From Sphingomonas jeddahensis (lineage in GTDB: Bacteria; Pseudomonadota; Alphaproteobacteria; Sphingomonadales; Sphingomonadaceae): DNA of 64,000 bases. The notes beneath the pieces are model-generated. The model had not been told where the DNA came from, made no database searches, and was given only the letters and a program-made list of their open reading frames with translations. Location of the stretch: positions 40,520-104,519 of the forward strand of contig NZ_MPSB01000012.1 of the NCBI RefSeq assembly GCF_001981525.1, given 5' to 3'. Positions 54,400 through 64,000 of this stretch are shown in pieces. Each line of letters starts with the position of its first letter. The first letter of the stretch is position 1. The position numbers were made by a program, and so were the translations under genes.

Positions 54400-57060
54400 A
54401 TGCGCGCCATCCTTCTCGCCACAGTGGCATCCCTCCTGTCCACCGGCGCATGGGCGCAGGCGCAACCCGCAGCGCCGGTCGCGATCACCGCCGATCCGGC
54501 CGCGCCCAAGGGTCGGCTTTCCGATGCGGCCACGCCGACCGCCTACCGCCTGGATTTCACCATCCGACCGTCGATGGAGACCTTCTCCGGCCATGGCGAG
54601 ATCGATGCTACGGTAAAAGCGGCGACAACACGCCTCTACCTTCACGGCCGCGACCTGGCGGTGAAGGCATCCGCACGCGTCGCCGGCAAGACCATCCCTG
54701 CCACCTTCACGCAGGTCGACAAGACCGGCACCGCGCGGCTCGATTTCGCGCAGCCGCTGCCGGCCGGCACGGTGACGCTGGTGTTCGACTGGACTGGCAG
54801 CTTCGGCGACAGTGCCTCGGGCCTTTATCGGATCAAGGTCGCCGACCAATGGTATAGCTGGACGCAGTTCGAATCGATCGACGCGCGCGCCGCTTTCCCA
54901 AGCTTCGACGAGCCCGGTTTCAAGACGCCCTTCACCGTCTCGATCACCACCGATCGCGGATCAAAGGCGGTCAGCAACGCGCCCGAAACCGGCGTCACCC
55001 GCGTCGGCGCGCTGGAAAAGCACCAGTTCGCCGCCACCCGCCCGCTGCCGACCTATCTCGTCGCGCTGGTCACCGGCCCGTTCGTCCACGCCATGGCGAC
55101 GGTACCGCCAACGCCTGAGCGCGCCGCGCCGCTGCCGCTCGGGGCTGTGCTGACGCAGGCGCACAAGGACAAGACGGCCTACGTCCAGGCCGAAACGCCG
55201 CGCATCGTCAGCCTGCTGGAGAAATATTTCGGTACGCCGTTCCCGTTCCCCAAGCTCGATCAGATCGGCTCGCCGGTGATGCCCGGCGCGATGGAAAATG
55301 CCGGCGCCGACATCTACGGCGACGGGATCATCGCGCTCGCCCCCGATGCGCCGGTGTCGCAGAAGAAATTGTTCGGCATGGTCGTCGCGCATGAGCTTGC
55401 GCATCAATGGTTCGGCGATCTCGTCTCCCCGGTGTGGTGGGACGATCTGTGGCTCAACGAGAGCTTCGCCAACTGGATGGGCTTCCGCATCGGCGGCGAA
55501 TGGCGACCCGAGCTCAACATCGGCGTCGGCGGGCTGGAGGAAGGCTTCACCGCGATGAACACCGATTCGCTGACGGTCGGGCGTCCGATCCATCAGCCAA
55601 TCGCCGAGAACAGCCAGATCGATTCCGCGTTCGACGGCATCACTTACGGCAAGGGCGGCCATGTCATCGCGATGATCGCCGCCTATCTCGGTGACGAGAA
55701 GTTCCGCGATGGCGTTCGCCTGCACCTCAAGCGCCACCCTTATGGCAATGCTGCTACGCCCGATTTCTTCAAGAGCCTCGCCGATGCCGCGCAGGATCCA
55801 CGCGTCGTCACCGCCATGCAGAGCTTCGTCGATCAGCAGGGCGTGCCGCTGATCTCGCTCAAGCGCCAGGGTAACCAGCTCGTCGCCACCCAATCGCGCT
55901 ACACCTTCATCGGGCAGCAGCAGCAGCCGACCAAATGGACGGTGCCCTTCTGCTACAGCGTCGACGCGACCCGCGCCTGCCAGTTGCTCGACGGTCAAAC
56001 CGCGACCTTTGCCGCACCGGCGGGCACGGGCGCGCTGATGCCCAACGCCGGCGGCACCGGCTATTACCGCTTCGATCTGGAACCGGCCGAATGGGATCGT
56101 CTGATCGCAACCTTCGCGAGCCTGCCCGGCGCGGAGGCGATTGCCGCGAGCGACAGCCTGTGGGCCTCGTTCCGCGCCGGTCGCGCCAGCGCCGATCGCG
56201 TGCTCGCGGGCACCGTGGCGATGGCCGGCAACGCCGATTCCAACGCCGCGCTCGATGGGGGTCAGCGGCTCGCTGGGCTTCACCGCCGCGGCGTAATCCC
56301 GGCGACCGCGGTGCCGGCCTATCGCGCCTTCCTCGATCGCACCTTTGCGCCGCGCCTCACCGCATTAGGCTTCGATCCGGCGGCGGGTGCCCACGCGTCG
56401 GATGATCCTGATCGCCAGAAGCTGCGCGCCGACATCGTCGCGCTGCTCGCCGGCGAGGCGCAGGACAAGGCGCTGCTCGCCAAGCTCGGCGGGGCGGCCG
56501 AACGCTACCTCGGCGGTGACAGGGCCGCGCTCGACGTCACCTATCTCGGCGACGGTTTCGGCGCGATCGTCCAGGCCGGCGGGCTGCCCGCGGCCAAGCG
56601 GATCATGGAAGTCGGCCTCGCCAGCGAGGAGCCGGTGGTGCGCGACGCCGCGTTCGGCGCGGTGGCCGATAGTGGCCGGGTGGATGTCGCCACTTGGTTC
56701 TTCGGCTTCGATGACAAGCGGCTGCGGTCGCTCGACCGCGCCAATCTCGCCCAACGGCTGGCGCAAGGGCCGGGCACCGTGGAGATCACCGGGGACTGGT
56801 TCATCACCAACATCGACAAGGTGCTGAACAGCGCGAACGGTATCTTCGCGGGCCGCATCGCGCGCACCTTCGCGCTGCAATGCGGGATCGATCGCGCGGC
56901 GAAGATCGATGCGGGGGTCGGCAAGCAGATCCGCGCGGCCGGCGCCGGCGTGCTCGATTACGATCGCACGCTGGAGAACATCCGCCTGTGCGGCGCGCTG
57001 CGTGACGCCAAGTCGGCGGAACTCGGCACCGCGCTCACCCGCGCCGTGGCGAAACGCTGA
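54400..57060 (+). CDS. M1-family aminopeptidase
   Basis: 886 residues with a Sec signal (MRAILLATVASLLSTGAWAQ), so exported. Exopeptidase motif GAMEN at 296-300; zinc site H331-E332-L-A-H335 with third ligand E354 (LNESFANW); a late ERAP1-like helical domain from about 560. Length and domain order match aminopeptidase N / puromycin-sensitive-like enzymes. It would trim peptides in the periplasm. Its stop overlaps the purT start by one base (TGATG), though the functions seem unrelated. Confidence 0.93.
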   Translation: MRAILLATVASLLSTGAWAQAQPAAPVAITADPAAPKGRLSDAATPTAYRLDFTIRPSMETFSGHGEIDATVKAATTRLYLHGRDLAVKASARVAGKTIPATFTQVDKTGTARLDFAQPLPAGTVTLVFDWTGSFGDSASGLYRIKVADQWYSWTQFESIDARAAFPSFDEPGFKTPFTVSITTDRGSKAVSNAPETGVTRVGALEKHQFAATRPLPTYLVALVTGPFVHAMATVPPTPERAAPLPLGAVLTQAHKDKTAYVQAETPRIVSLLEKYFGTPFPFPKLDQIGSPVMPGAMENAGADIYGDGIIALAPDAPVSQKKLFGMVVAHELAHQWFGDLVSPVWWDDLWLNESFANWMGFRIGGEWRPELNIGVGGLEEGFTAMNTDSLTVGRPIHQPIAENSQIDSAFDGITYGKGGHVIAMIAAYLGDEKFRDGVRLHLKRHPYGNAATPDFFKSLADAAQDPRVVTAMQSFVDQQGVPLISLKRQGNQLVATQSRYTFIGQQQQPTKWTVPFCYSVDATRACQLLDGQTATFAAPAGTGALMPNAGGTGYYRFDLEPAEWDRLIATFASLPGAEAIAASDSLWASFRAGRASADRVLAGTVAMAGNADSNAALDGGQRLAGLHRRGVIPATAVPAYRAFLDRTFAPRLTALGFDPAAGAHASDDPDRQKLRADIVALLAGEAQDKALLAKLGGAAERYLGGDRAALDVTYLGDGFGAIVQAGGLPAAKRIMEVGLASEEPVVRDAAFGAVADSGRVDVATWFFGFDDKRLRSLDRANLAQRLAQGPGTVEITGDWFITNIDKVLNSANGIFAGRIARTFALQCGIDRAAKIDAGVGKQIRAAGAGVLDYDRTLENIRLCGALRDAKSAELGTALTRAVAKR

Positions 57061-58226
57061 TGACTCACACCGCCAAAATCCTGCTGCTCGGCTCGGGCGA
57101 GCTTGGCCGCGAATTCACCATCTCGGCCAAGCGCCTCGGTGCCTATGTGATCGCCTGCGACAGCTATCCGCGCGCGCCCGCGATGCAGATGGCGGACGCG
57201 GCGGAGGTCTTCTCGATGCTCGACGGCGACGCCCTACGCGCCGCGATCGCCAGGCACCGCCCCGACTTCATCGTCCCCGAGGTGGAGGCAATCCGCACCG
57301 AGATCCTCGCCGATGTCGAGGCGGAAGGGATCACCGTGGTGCCATCGGCCCGCGCCACGCAGCTGACCATGAACCGCGACCGCATCCGCGATGTCGCAGC
57401 ACTGGAGCTCGGCCTTGTAACCTCGCGCTACCGTTATGCGGAAAGCCTGGAAGAAGCGCGCGATGCCGCCACCCACACCGGCTTCCCCTGCGTGGTGAAG
57501 CCGGTCATGTCCTCATCGGGCAAGGGCCAGAGCACCGTCCGCGACGCAGAGGAACTCGACCGTGCCTGGGCCTACGCCGTCGACAACATGCGCGGCGACC
57601 GCCGCCGCGTGATCGTCGAGCAATTCGTCGCCTTCGATTACGAGATCACGTTGTTGACCGTCCGCACCCGCGACGGTGTGCGCTTCTGCCCGCCGATCGG
57701 CCACCGCCAGGAACGCGGCGACTATCAGGAATCGTGGCAGCCCGCCGCGATGTCGCCGCAAGCGCTCGCCAAGGCGCAGGACATGGCTCGCAAGGTGGTC
57801 GACAATCTCGGCGGCTATGGCCTGTTCGGCGTCGAGTTCTTTGTCGCGGGCGAGGAGGTGATCTTCTCCGAACTGTCGCCACGCCCGCACGACACCGGCA
57901 TGGTCACGCTGATCTCGCAGGGCCTGAGCGAATTCGACCTCCACGCCCGCGCGATCCTCGGCCTGCCGGTGCCGGAGGTTGCGCTGCTCGGCCCCGCCGC
58001 CTCCGCGGTGATCCTCGCTGACCGCGATGCCACCGCTTTCCGCTACGAGTGCGTTGCTCAAGCACTCGCCACCCCCGGCGCTGACGTGGACCTGCGGCTG
58101 TTCGGCAAGCCGACCACGCGCCCCTATCGCCGCATGGGCGTGGCACTCGCCCGCGGTGCCGACACCGACACCGCCCGCCGCATCGCCCGCGAGGCCGCCG
58201 ACGCCGTCACGATCGTTTACGAGTGA
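57060..58226 (+). CDS. purT: Formate-dependent GAR transformylase
   Basis: 388 residues, close to the usual 392. ATP-grasp enzyme: ILLLGSGELGREFTISAKRL at the start, PEVEAIRTEIL, CVVKPVMSSSGKGQS (ATP loop), GVEFFVAGEEVIFSELSPRP and HDTGMVTLISQGLSEFDLH. It adds formate to glycinamide ribonucleotide with ATP in purine synthesis, the folate-free alternative to PurN. The stop overlaps the GTG of the next gene (GTGA). Confidence 0.95.
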   Translation: MTHTAKILLLGSGELGREFTISAKRLGAYVIACDSYPRAPAMQMADAAEVFSMLDGDALRAAIARHRPDFIVPEVEAIRTEILADVEAEGITVVPSARATQLTMNRDRIRDVAALELGLVTSRYRYAESLEEARDAATHTGFPCVVKPVMSSSGKGQSTVRDAEELDRAWAYAVDNMRGDRRRVIVEQFVAFDYEITLLTVRTRDGVRFCPPIGHRQERGDYQESWQPAAMSPQALAKAQDMARKVVDNLGGYGLFGVEFFVAGEEVIFSELSPRPHDTGMVTLISQGLSEFDLHARAILGLPVPEVALLGPAASAVILADRDATAFRYECVAQALATPGADVDLRLFGKPTTRPYRRMGVALARGADTDTARRIAREAADAVTIVYE

Positions 58227-58684
58227 CGGCGGTCCGGATCCTGGTCGACGCTGATGCCTGCCCGGTGAAGGAGGAGATCTATCGGGTTGCTTATCGGCTG
58301 GAGGTGCCGGTCACGATCGTCAGCAACGCACACCTGCGCGTGCCGCAGCACCCGCTGATCGAGCGCGTAGTGGTCAGTGATGGCTTCGACGCCGCCGACG
58401 ACTGGATCGCCGAGCGCACCGCCGCCGGGACAGTGGTGATCACCGCCGACATCCTCCTCGCCGACCGCTGCCTCAAGGCCGGCGCCGCGGCGGTGATCGC
58501 GCCCAACGGCAAACCCTTCACCAGCAGCTCGATCGGCAATGCGGTGGCGGTGCGCGCGATCATGAGCGACTTGCGCGCCGGCGGGGACCGCATCGGCGGC
58601 CCACCCCCGTTCGGCAAGGAGGACCGGTCCCGCTTCCTCTCTGCGCTCGATACCGCGCTGACCAGGCTGAAGCGCCGCCCCTAG
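58223..58684 (+). CDS. YaiI/YqxD (DUF188) family protein
   Basis: 153 residues, starting at a GTG within a GTGA overlap with purT. RILVDADACPVKEEIYRVAY, DDWIAERTAAGTVVITADIL, RCLKAGAAAVIAPNGKPFTS and GGPPPFGKEDRSRFLSALD are the family's conserved blocks. It is a small PIN-like fold with several acidic residues (VDADACP, TADI), so nuclease activity is possible, but function is unknown. Confidence 0.92.
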   Translation: MTAVRILVDADACPVKEEIYRVAYRLEVPVTIVSNAHLRVPQHPLIERVVVSDGFDAADDWIAERTAAGTVVITADILLADRCLKAGAAAVIAPNGKPFTSSSIGNAVAVRAIMSDLRAGGDRIGGPPPFGKEDRSRFLSALDTALTRLKRRP

Positions 58685-58773
58685 TCCTCCCATCTGCGAT
58701 GGAGAGGATCGCAATGCGCTGGACATAAAGTGCGCCGACATTAGCCTGCGTTGATCCACAAGGGGGCGGGTGA

Positions 58774-61700
58774 ATGAAACCGACGGTAGGTTTTGCGCTG
58801 TTGGCCCTGCTCCTCGCCCCCACGTCGGTGGCCAGCGACAGCAGCCCGCAGGTCGTGCTCGCCACGCCGGGTGGAGCCGGCGGCGCGATCGACCGCTTCA
58901 CGATCCGCTTCAGCCAGGCGATGGTCCCGCTCGGCGACCCGCGCGCCGCCGCCCCGATCGCCGTCACCTGCAGCGTCAACGGCGAAGGCCGCTGGGTCGA
59001 TCAACAGACCTATGTGTGGGAGTTTGCCACCGCATTGCCCGGCGGCACGACGTGCGAGGCGAAGACTCGCGACGGGTTGAAAAGCGCCAGCGGCTACGCC
59101 CTCGCGGACACGCGCAGCTTCACCCTCGACACCGGCGGGCCGACGGCGCGCGCGGTGCTGCCCGGCACGCGCGAGGAAATCGAGGAGGACCAGGTCTTCC
59201 TTGTCGCCGCCAACATGCCCGCGATGCCGCAGTCGATCGCCGCCAACGCTTATTGCGCAGTCGACGGCCTCGGCGAGAAGATCGCGGTCGACGTGCTCCC
59301 CGCCGACACCCCCGGCAAGCTGCTGGCCGAACTCGGCAGCGATCGCTGGGAGGCGCGCAACTTTCTCGAAACCGCCGGCCTCCCCACTACCATCCCGGCT
59401 GCCGCCGCCGATCGCCAGAAATCGCTCGCCAGCGTCACCGCGCTCAAATGTCGCCGCGCGCTCCCGCCCGGCCGCGACATGGCGCTGGTCTGGGGCGCGA
59501 ACATCATCGGCGCGGGCGGCAAGCGCGCCGGCGCCGACCAGCGTTTCGACTACACCGTGCGCAAGCCGTTCACCGCCCGCTTCGAATGCGGCCGAGTCGG
59601 CCCGCAGGCGGGATGCAGCCCGGTCGAAAAGGCGCATGTTCGCTTCAGCGCGCCGGTACCGATGAGCGAAGCGGCCAAGGTCCGCATCGAAACCGCCGAC
59701 GGCAAGAGCATCGCGCCCAAGTTCGAGGATAGCGACAAGCGCAACGCCACGATCTCCGACATCACCTTCGCCGCGCCGCTCCCTGTCGCCACCACCGCGA
59801 AGCTCACCATCCCGGCCGGGATCAAGGACGAAAGCGGCCGCCCGCTCGCCAACGCCGAACGCTTCCCGCTCGACATCCGCTTCGATCAGGCGCCGCCGCT
59901 GGTGAAGTTCGCCGCCGGCTTCGGCATCCTCGAGGCGAAGCAGGGCGGCGTCCTCCCCGTCACCGTCCGCAACGTCGAACCCGAACTGCAAGGCCGCAAC
60001 TTAGGCGTCAGCGGCCAGCGCGTCCGCGTCGCCCCCGACGACGGCGAGATCGCGCAATGGCTCCGCACAGTGGCGCAAGCCGACCGCACCGAGATCGAGG
60101 AGGTCGAGCGCGGCGGCGAGACGATCCGCATCAATCACACCGGCGAGAAGCCGATCCTCAAGGCCGGGCAGGGCGCCCCGATGCAGGTCGCGCTGCCCGG
60201 CAAGGGCAAGGATTTCGAGGTCGTCGGCATCCCGCTCGGCAAGCCCGGCTTCTACGTCGTCGAGCTTGCCAGCCCGATCCTCGGCCGCGCGCTGCTCGGC
60301 CGCGACACGCCGCGCTATGTCGCCAGCGCCGCACTCGTCACCGACATGGCGGTCCATTTCAAATGGGGCCGCGAGCGCAGCCTCGCCTGGGTTACCCAAC
60401 TCTCGGACGGCAAGCCCGCCGCCAATGCCGAGGTGCGCATCACCGACAGCTGCACCGGCAAGTTGCTCGCGCGCGGCGTCACCGATCGCACCGGCGGCCT
60501 GTTCGTCCCCGCCGGCCTGCCCGAGCCGGAAACCTATGGCGGCTGCGACTATGACAGCAGCCCGCACCCGCTGATGGTCTCCGCCCGCCGCGGCGACGAT
60601 TACAGCTTCACGCTCACCGAATGGGGCGAGGGCATCCGCCCGTATGATTTCGATCTCCCCTACGGCTATTCGGCCCGCGGCGAGACCGTCCACACCCTCT
60701 TCGATCGCGCGCTCGTCCGCGAGGGCGAGACGATCCACATGAAGCACATCCTGCGCCGCCCGGTCGGCGCCGGCTTCGCGCTCGCCCCCGGCGTGCGCGG
60801 CACGCTCAAACTGTCGCACCGCGGCTCGGACACGCAGTTCGAGCTGCCGCTGGCGATCGACGCCAACGGCATCGGCGAGAACAGCTGGACCGCCCCGCAA
60901 GGCGCGCCGATGGGCGATTACGACCTGTCGATCGTCGCCGAAGGCCGCACGATCGAGACGAGCCAGTCGTTCAAGCTCGACGAATATCGCCTGCCCACCA
61001 TGCGCGCGACCGTCACCGGGCCGAAGGCAGCGGCGATCCGCCCCGCCAACGTGCCGCTCGATCTCTACGTCGGCTATCTCTCCGGCGGCGGCGCCTCCAG
61101 CCTGCCGGTCGACCTGCGCGTCGGCTGGTTCGCCCGGACCGCCACGCCCGAGGGCTACGAGAATTTCACCTTCGGCGGCCGCACCGTGCAGGAGGGCGTG
61201 CGCCCCCTGAACGGCGACGGCGAGGAGGAACGCACCGAACTCCCGCCCACGCAGATGCTCCCCGCCCGACTCGGCGGCGACGGCACCGCGCGCCAGACGA
61301 TCGAAGTCCCGCAGTCGCTCGACGGCTCGGCCGACATGCAGGTCGAGATGGATTATCAGGATGCGAACGGCGAAACGCTGACCGCGTCGCGCACCATCCC
61401 GATCTTCGCCTCGGGCGTGCAGCTCGGCATCCGCACCGACGGCTGGCTGATGAAGCAGGACGATCTGCGCCTGCGCTTCGTCGCGCTCGACACCGCGGGC
61501 AAGCCCATCAAGGGCCAGAAGATATCGGTCGCGCTCTACAGCCGCGAGATCCTCACCGCGCGCCGCCGGCTGATCGGCGGCTTCTACGCCTATGACAATC
61601 AGATGCGCACCACCAAGCTGGATGCATCCTGCACCGCGACCACCGATGCACAGGGGCTGGCGCAGTGCAGCGCCGACCCGGGCGTCGCTGGCGAAGTCTA

Positions 61701-64000
61701 TGCCGTCGCCACCACCACCGATGCCGACGGCAACGTCGCGCGCGCGGTGCGCAGCGTGTGGCTGGCGGGCGACGAGGATTGGTGGTTCGGCGGCGACAAT
61801 GGCGATCGCATGGACGTCGTCCCCGAACAGCTCGCCTACAAATCGGGCGAGACCGCGCGCTTCCAGGTCCGCATGCCGTTCCGCGAGGCGACCGCGCTGG
61901 TGACGGTCGAGCGCGAAGGCGTGCTGTCGAGCTTCGTCACGCAGCTGTCGGGCAGCGACCCGGTCGTCTCCGTCCCGCTCGACGGCGCCTATGCGCCCGA
62001 CGTCTTCGTTTCGGTGATGGTGGTGCGCGGCCGTGTCGAAAGCGGCTTCTGGACCTGGGTCAACCGCATCGCGCGCACGCTCGGCCTGTCCAGCACGCCG
62101 GACGAGGCGCAGGAGCCGACCGCTTTGGTCGATCTCGCCAAGCCCGCCTACCGCATGGGCGTCGCCAAGATAAAGGTCGGGTGGGAGGCGCACCAGCTCG
62201 CCGTCGCGGTCAAGGCCGATCGCGAGCGTTACGCCCCGCGCGATACCGCCCAAGTCGCGGTGCAGGTGCGCAAGCCCGATGGCAGCCCCGCGCGCTCCGC
62301 CGACGTCGCCTTCGCCGCGGTCGATCAGGCGTTGCTCCAGCTCGCCCCCAACGACAGCTGGAACGTCCTGTCCGCGATGATGGGGGAGCGCCCGCTCTCC
62401 GTCCTCACCGCTACCGCGCAGACTCAGGTCGTTGGAAAGCGCCACTACGGCCGCAAGGCGGTCGAGGCCGGCGGCGGCGGCGGCGACGCCTCGGGGCTCA
62501 ACCGCGAGAACTTCCAGCCCGTGCTGCTGTGGCGCGGCCGCGTCGCGCTCGACGCGCAGGGCCGCGCGCGCGTACCCGTGCCGCTGTCCGAAGCGCTGTC
62601 ATCGTTCAAGCTCGTCGCCATCGCTACCGATGGCGCGAACCTGTTCGGCACCGGCACCGCCGACATCCGCACCGCGCAGGATCTGTCGCTCTATGCCGGC
62701 CTGCCGCCGATGGTGCGCACCGGCGATACCTATGCCGCCGCCTTCACGCTGCGCAACGGCTCCGCCAAGCCGATGACGGTGACGGCGAATGTCGACGTCT
62801 TCCCCCGCGTCGCCGCCGGCCGTCCGTTGACGGTGACGATCCCAGCGGGCGGCGCCAAGGCCGTCGCGTGGAACCTCACCGCGCCCGAGGGCCACGATCG
62901 CCTGCGCTGGCAAGTCAGCGCGCGCACTTCCGATGGCCGCGCCGCCGATCGCCTGACCGTGACGCAGGACGTGATTCCCGCGATTCCCGTGGAGATCTGG
63001 GCCTCGACGCTCGCCCGCATCGGCGCCGGCTCGCAGATCCCGATCACCGCCCCCGCCGGCGCCTTGCCGGGCCGCGGCACCGTTTCGATCCGCCTCGACG
63101 ACAGCCTCGCCCCGCCGCTGAAGGGCGTGCGCGATTACATGGCCGCTTACCCCTACCAGTGCTTCGAACAACGCCTGTCGCGCATCGTCGTCCACGGCGA
63201 CGCCGCCGGCTGGGCGGCCCTCGCGGGCGAGATCCCGACCTATCAGGCACCCGACGGCCTGCTGCGCTACTTCCCCGGCAACAGCCTCAACGGCTCCGAA
63301 GCGCTCACCGCCTATGTCCTGTCGATCACCGGAGAGGCCGGCCTGTCGATCCCCGACACCGCCCGCACCCGCATGATCGAGGCGCTGAAGGCAGTCCTAG
63401 ACGGCCGCCTCCGGCGCGAGGATTACGGCGACGTCCGCCTCCAGCGCGTCGCCGCCTTGTCCGCGCTCGCCAGAGCCGGCGCCGCAACGCCCGCGATGCT
63501 CGGCCAGATCAGCCTCCCGCTCGCCGAGATGCCCACCGCAACCCTCGCCGACTATCTCGCCGCGCTCGATCGCATCCCCGGTCTCGCCAACGCGCCCGCG
63601 TTGCGCGCGGAAGGCGAAAACATCCTGCGCACCCGCCTCGTCTATGAAGGCACCCGCCTAGACCTGTCGGATCAGGGCAATCAGTCCTGGTGGCTGATGT
63701 CCTCGGGCGACGAAGCCGCGATCAAGGCGACGCTCGTCACGCTCGGCCGTCCCGGCTGGCAGGACGATGCGCCGCGCATGATGGTCGGCACCTCGCTCCG
63801 CCAATCGCGCGGCCATTGGGACACGACCACCGCCAACGCCTGGGGGACCGTGGCGGCCCGAAAGTTCGCCACGCTCTACCCGGCGGAGGCCATCGCCGGC
63901 ACGACGATGCTAGCCTACGGCCCACGCCGGACCGCCAAAGCCTGGCCGCTAGCGTCGGAGCAGCGCACTGCGAGCTTCCCGCTTCTCGCCACCCCCACCC
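58774..64000 (+). CDS. Alpha-2-macroglobulin family protein, 5' part
   Basis: The frame is open from the ATG at 58774 to the window end, giving 1,742 residues of an unfinished gene. A Sec signal (VGFALLALLLAPTSVAS) without a lipobox Cys is followed by many Ig-like MG domains, for example VTDMAVHFKWGRERSLAWVT, VHTLFDRALVREGETIHMKH and LLWRGRVALDAQGRARVPV, and a thioester motif C1463-F-E-Q1466 in the alpha-helical toroid. This is the bacterial A2M plan: a periplasmic protease trap that binds attackers by the thioester. The intact Cys-x-Glu-Gln suggests a working trap. Its usual partner, penicillin-binding protein 1C, may lie beyond the window. Confidence 0.92.
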   Translation, partial: MKPTVGFALLALLLAPTSVASDSSPQVVLATPGGAGGAIDRFTIRFSQAMVPLGDPRAAAPIAVTCSVNGEGRWVDQQTYVWEFATALPGGTTCEAKTRDGLKSASGYALADTRSFTLDTGGPTARAVLPGTREEIEEDQVFLVAANMPAMPQSIAANAYCAVDGLGEKIAVDVLPADTPGKLLAELGSDRWEARNFLETAGLPTTIPAAAADRQKSLASVTALKCRRALPPGRDMALVWGANIIGAGGKRAGADQRFDYTVRKPFTARFECGRVGPQAGCSPVEKAHVRFSAPVPMSEAAKVRIETADGKSIAPKFEDSDKRNATISDITFAAPLPVATTAKLTIPAGIKDESGRPLANAERFPLDIRFDQAPPLVKFAAGFGILEAKQGGVLPVTVRNVEPELQGRNLGVSGQRVRVAPDDGEIAQWLRTVAQADRTEIEEVERGGETIRINHTGEKPILKAGQGAPMQVALPGKGKDFEVVGIPLGKPGFYVVELASPILGRALLGRDTPRYVASAALVTDMAVHFKWGRERSLAWVTQLSDGKPAANAEVRITDSCTGKLLARGVTDRTGGLFVPAGLPEPETYGGCDYDSSPHPLMVSARRGDDYSFTLTEWGEGIRPYDFDLPYGYSARGETVHTLFDRALVREGETIHMKHILRRPVGAGFALAPGVRGTLKLSHRGSDTQFELPLAIDANGIGENSWTAPQGAPMGDYDLSIVAEGRTIETSQSFKLDEYRLPTMRATVTGPKAAAIRPANVPLDLYVGYLSGGGASSLPVDLRVGWFARTATPEGYENFTFGGRTVQEGVRPLNGDGEEERTELPPTQMLPARLGGDGTARQTIEVPQSLDGSADMQVEMDYQDANGETLTASRTIPIFASGVQLGIRTDGWLMKQDDLRLRFVALDTAGKPIKGQKISVALYSREILTARRRLIGGFYAYDNQMRTTKLDASCTATTDAQGLAQCSADPGVAGEVYAVATTTDADGNVARAVRSVWLAGDEDWWFGGDNGDRMDVVPEQLAYKSGETARFQVRMPFREATALVTVEREGVLSSFVTQLSGSDPVVSVPLDGAYAPDVFVSVMVVRGRVESGFWTWVNRIARTLGLSSTPDEAQEPTALVDLAKPAYRMGVAKIKVGWEAHQLAVAVKADRERYAPRDTAQVAVQVRKPDGSPARSADVAFAAVDQALLQLAPNDSWNVLSAMMGERPLSVLTATAQTQVVGKRHYGRKAVEAGGGGGDASGLNRENFQPVLLWRGRVALDAQGRARVPVPLSEALSSFKLVAIATDGANLFGTGTADIRTAQDLSLYAGLPPMVRTGDTYAAAFTLRNGSAKPMTVTANVDVFPRVAAGRPLTVTIPAGGAKAVAWNLTAPEGHDRLRWQVSARTSDGRAADRLTVTQDVIPAIPVEIWASTLARIGAGSQIPITAPAGALPGRGTVSIRLDDSLAPPLKGVRDYMAAYPYQCFEQRLSRIVVHGDAAGWAALAGEIPTYQAPDGLLRYFPGNSLNGSEALTAYVLSITGEAGLSIPDTARTRMIEALKAVLDGRLRREDYGDVRLQRVAALSALARAGAATPAMLGQISLPLAEMPTATLADYLAALDRIPGLANAPALRAEGENILRTRLVYEGTRLDLSDQGNQSWWLMSSGDEAAIKATLVTLGRPGWQDDAPRMMVGTSLRQSRGHWDTTTANAWGTVAARKFATLYPAEAIAGTTMLAYGPRRTAKAWPLASEQRTASFPLLATPT

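Noticed and set aside
60001..62445. Long minus-strand frame opposite the alpha-2-macroglobulin
   Set aside because: The plus-strand frame is continuous with MG domains and a thioester; the minus frame shows only low-complexity Arg/Gly/Ala/Asp.

Overview
The window is GC-rich bacterial DNA, densely packed, with many 1- or 4-base ATGA/GTGA/TGATG gene overlaps. It looks like an alphaproteobacterium of the Sphingomonas type. This rests on two large TonB-dependent receptors, PepSY/DUF3325/DUF3649 iron-associated proteins, a feruloyl-CoA-synthase-like ligase, and several families of intergenic inverted repeats typical of sphingomonads. I could not run a taxonomic search, so genus is an inference. 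I saw no rRNA, tRNA, CRISPR, transposase or integrase gene.

Layout. 1-9.99 kb: the 3' end of an SLC13-type permease; a coupled four-gene membrane operon on the minus strand (DUF3649, PepSY, DUF3325, DUF4198); a CPA1 cation/proton antiporter with an OmpA-type lipoprotein; a VOC protein, an acyl-CoA ligase and a DUF4336 protein. 9.99-28.2 kb: what I read as a complete sulfoquinovose (SQ) / sulfoquinovosyl-glycerol (SQGro) use region. It holds a YeiH-type sulfite/sulfate exporter, a sulfoquinovosidase with all seven diagnostic residues, an FMN reductase, an SsuD-like monooxygenase, an aldo/keto reductase, a divergent TonB-dependent receptor, an ACS-type MFS transporter and a LacI regulator. A periplasmic sulfite dehydrogenase (SorA/SorB) and glycerol genes (glpR, glpD, glpK) follow. 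28.6-36.5 kb: an NtrY/NtrC-like two-component system beside a HlyD/MacB-like ABC export operon, with sigma-54-type promoter sequences in the shared region. 36.9-39 kb: an Hsp70-like protein, a flavoprotein remnant and a lone receiver domain. 39-50.1 kb: a TonB receptor, a TetR regulator and CoA-dependent catabolic genes (two CoA ligases, an MFS, an SDR and a thiolase). 50.3-54.2 kb: a DUF4142 protein, a manganese catalase, a Fur-box-preceded PepSY operon and a haloacid dehalogenase. 54.4-64 kb: an M1 aminopeptidase, purT, a YaiI-family protein and the first ~1,740 residues of an alpha-2-macroglobulin that runs off the end.

How the genes may work together. In the central region SQGro would cross the outer membrane by the TonB receptor and the inner membrane by the MFS carrier. 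The SQase would split it into SQ and glycerol. The flavin reductase/monooxygenase pair would release sulfite and make 6-oxo-glucose, which the aldo/keto reductase would turn into glucose. YeiH would export sulfite, SorAB would oxidise it to sulfate in the periplasm, and GlpK/GlpD would consume the glycerol. A shared GACAACGGTGTC box sits at both the catabolic-operon start and the MFS promoter, with a related site before lacI, suggesting one regulon. The enzyme chemistry is known (sulfo-SMO pathway); the combination with TonB/MFS import, SorAB and glp genes is what stands out.
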